Shown here piece by piece: positions 5,320 through 6,976 of a DNA stretch of 6,976 nt. Each line of letters opens with the position of its first letter. Position 1 is the stretch's first letter. The DNA is taken from positions 1 to 6,976 of the forward strand of contig JAFGMJ010000229.1 in the NCBI GenBank assembly GCA_016927635.1, written 5' to 3'. Source of the DNA: Actinomycetota bacterium (GTDB lineage: Bacteria; Actinomycetota; Humimicrobiia; Humimicrobiales; Humimicrobiaceae). Position numbers and translations under genes: made by a program. The notes beneath the pieces are model-generated. The model searched no databases. It saw only the letters and a list, made by a program, of their open reading frames with translations, and had not been told where the DNA came from.

Positions 5320-6954
5320 ATGAAAAAAATCCTTGGAGCAAGCATAGGAAGCTGCGTGCATGTAGCAGGAATAATAAATTTTTTAAATATAGCTTCAAAG
5401 CTTGGCTATAATACAAAATATATCGGTTCAGCCATTGATATTGAAAGGCTCGACAAGGCAATAAAGGACTTCAAGCCTGAGATAGTGGGGGTAAGTTACA
5501 GGCTTTCTCCTGAAAGCTCAGAAGAGCTTTTCAGGGATTTACAAAACAGGATAATATATTTAAACAAAGATATATCTTTCATAATTGGAACTACCGCTTC
5601 TGTAGCGGATTTTCTTAAGGAGAAAAAACTACTTGACAAATTCGACATAGTATTTACAGGCGGTGAATCCACCGAATATGTGGAAAAGTATTTAAAAGGG
5701 AAAAAATCTGAAGGTATAATTGGAAAAAAACTGCCACAGAAACTGATTGAAAGGATATCTTTCAAAAGCCCTTATCCTCTTTTGCGCCATCATTTTGGCA
5801 GGCCTACAATGAAAGAAACTATAGACGGTATAAGAAAGATATCGGAATCCGGGCTTCTTGACGTGGTTTCAATAGGGCCTGACCAGAATGCGCAGGAATT
5901 CTTTTTTAACCCTGAAAAGATGGACAGGCAGCAGGATGGTGCAGGAGGCGTGCCTGTAAGGAGCGAGGCAGACCTGGCATCCCTATATGCTGCTTCAAGG
6001 ACAGGAAACTACCCGCTTATGAGATGCTACAGCGGCACAAATGATGTTTTAAAATTTGCCGAAATACTTTTAAAAAATATTAATAATGCCTGGTGTGCAA
6101 TTCCGCTTTGCTGGTACAATGAAATAGATAATAGAAGCCAGCGCGGTCTTGAAACTGCCATAAGGGAAAACCAGCAGGTTATGGCCTGGCATGGCAAAAA
6201 AGGCGTACCTGTAGAAGTAAACGAATCCCATCACTGGAGCCTCAGGTATTCTTCCGATTCAATTGCAGTTGCAGCTGCTTATCTTGCTGCCTATAATGCA
6301 AAAAAAATGGGTGTGAATCATTATGTTTCACAATATATGTTCAATACGCCACCCGAAACATCTTTTATAATGGACCTTGCAAAGATGCTTGCAAAAGTCG
6401 AAATGATAGAATCTCTGCATGATGATGATTTTCACACATACAGGGAAACAAGGACGGGTCTTTACAGTATGCCTGCTGATTTTAATGAGGGCAAGGGCCA
6501 GCTTGCATCCTCTACAATGCTTCAAATGCAGCTTAGCCCATCTATTGTACATGTGGTCGCCTATTGTGAATCAAGTTATGCTGCAAAGCCCGAGGATATA
6601 ATTGAAAGCTGTGGTATTGTGCATAAAGTCATTGAGAACTGTATTTATGGAATCCCTGATATGAAAATTGATATTAATGTGAGCGCAAGAAAGAACACCC
6701 TTATAAATGATGCAGGACTGATACTTAAAAAGATAAAGGATCTTGATTCTGATAAAAAATATGAGGATCCGCTCTCGGAGCCTGCAATAATTGCTGAATC
6801 TATAAAAAGAGGGATATTGGATGCGCCGCATCTTGCAGGTGTAAAGGCTGCTTGCGGAAAACTAAAAACTATGTTCTTTGATGGCGCTTGCCTGGCTGTC
6901 GATGACTGCGCAAACATGATTTCCGAAGAGGAAAGGCTGGAAAAAATAAGTTAA
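5320..6954 (+). CDS. cobalamin-binding mutase-like protein: N-terminal B12 fold fused to a GlmE-like barrel
   Basis: This is probably a B12-dependent carbon-skeleton mutase or a relative; its substrate is unknown. Residues 1-125 form a Rossmann-like B12 domain: CVHVAG (12-17) stands where DxHxxG is expected, with His14 as candidate lower ligand. Exactly 41 residues later comes SYR (59-61, expected SxL), and 28 residues after that GT (90-91, expected GG). The spacing is canonical, but the aspartate, leucine and second glycine are replaced. After a linker (about 126-170), residues about 171-530 resemble glutamate mutase subunit E as I remember it. The similar segments are YSGTND (237-242), an aromatic stretch with Tyr266, the KKGVPVEVNE segment (293-302), the AAYLAAYNAKKMGV helix (319-332) and the GILDAPHLAG segment (498-507). 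Glutamate mutase has separate small B12 and large barrel subunits; here they are fused, B12 domain first. No radical-SAM cysteine motif or signal peptide is seen. A methyltransferase or non-catalytic role is possible. Confidence 0.72.
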   Translation: MKKILGASIGSCVHVAGIINFLNIASKLGYNTKYIGSAIDIERLDKAIKDFKPEIVGVSYRLSPESSEELFRDLQNRIIYLNKDISFIIGTTASVADFLKEKKLLDKFDIVFTGGESTEYVEKYLKGKKSEGIIGKKLPQKLIERISFKSPYPLLRHHFGRPTMKETIDGIRKISESGLLDVVSIGPDQNAQEFFFNPEKMDRQQDGAGGVPVRSEADLASLYAASRTGNYPLMRCYSGTNDVLKFAEILLKNINNAWCAIPLCWYNEIDNRSQRGLETAIRENQQVMAWHGKKGVPVEVNESHHWSLRYSSDSIAVAAAYLAAYNAKKMGVNHYVSQYMFNTPPETSFIMDLAKMLAKVEMIESLHDDDFHTYRETRTGLYSMPADFNEGKGQLASSTMLQMQLSPSIVHVVAYCESSYAAKPEDIIESCGIVHKVIENCIYGIPDMKIDINVSARKNTLINDAGLILKKIKDLDSDKKYEDPLSEPAIIAESIKRGILDAPHLAGVKAACGKLKTMFFDGACLAVDDCANMISEEERLEKIS

Positions 6955-6976
6955 GAAATCAATTGTTTTTAATTAT

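Noticed and set aside
4438..5361. Several antisense reading frames of 60 to 130 codons opposite the opine dehydrogenase gene.
   Set aside because: They are shadows of a well-supported gene: no ribosome sites, no recognisable domains, and compositions typical of reverse-complement translation.
5640..5675. Short inverted repeat around GGCGGTGAATCCACCG in the B12-binding gene.
   Set aside because: It is a five- to six-base stem inside a clearly coding segment (FTGGESTEY) with no other sign of regulation.
6955..6976. Terminator after the B12-binding gene.
   Set aside because: Only 22 bases remain before the window ends; a T-run is present but no stem precedes it, so operon continuation cannot be judged.

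Overview
The window is AT-rich bacterial DNA with five full-length protein genes, all apparently intact. Codon use leans on ATA (Ile) and AGA/AGG (Arg), and most starts have good Shine-Dalgarno sites. I see no rRNA, tRNA, CRISPR array, transposase or phage gene. Gene content (a persulfide-detoxifying enzyme, a B12-dependent mutase-like protein, an MscL with a zinc-ribbon tail) fits a free-living, probably anaerobic or sulfide-exposed bacterium. The sequence alone does not let me name the phylum.

Layout. Bases 1-184 are the upstream region of mscL (185-631, +), an osmotic safety-valve channel. Bases 632-1006 are a convergent gap with no intact gene but with a start-less reading frame that may be a relic. 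A membrane M48/Ste24-type zinc protease gene follows (1007-2215, -), with its own promoter and an ATG start inside the longest open frame. The gap at 2216-2475 carries a perfect 23-bp AT-rich palindrome and a possible 37-codon gene on the + strand. Next is a CstB-like persulfide dioxygenase/rhodanese fusion (2476-3864, -), preceded on its own strand by a possible 15-codon leucine-rich leader ORF. A divergent intergenic region then leads to a + strand pair: an opine-dehydrogenase-family oxidoreductase (4184-5287) and, 32 bases later, a 544-residue protein (5320-6954) with an N-terminal B12-binding fold and a C-terminal region resembling glutamate mutase subunit E.

The + strand pair is the most interesting part. 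The spacing and strong ribosome sites indicate one operon. A B12-dependent carbon-skeleton mutase would rearrange an amino-acid-like substrate, and the oxidoreductase would make or consume a C-N bond or a keto acid in the same pathway. The B12 signature is unusual: its lower-ligand histidine and spacing are canonical, but the aspartate, the SxL leucine and the second GG glycine are all replaced. I know of no characterised pathway with this pair, so it is the best candidate here for an undescribed system. The other genes look like ordinary housekeeping or stress functions, with some unexplained small ORFs and regulatory-looking sites between them.
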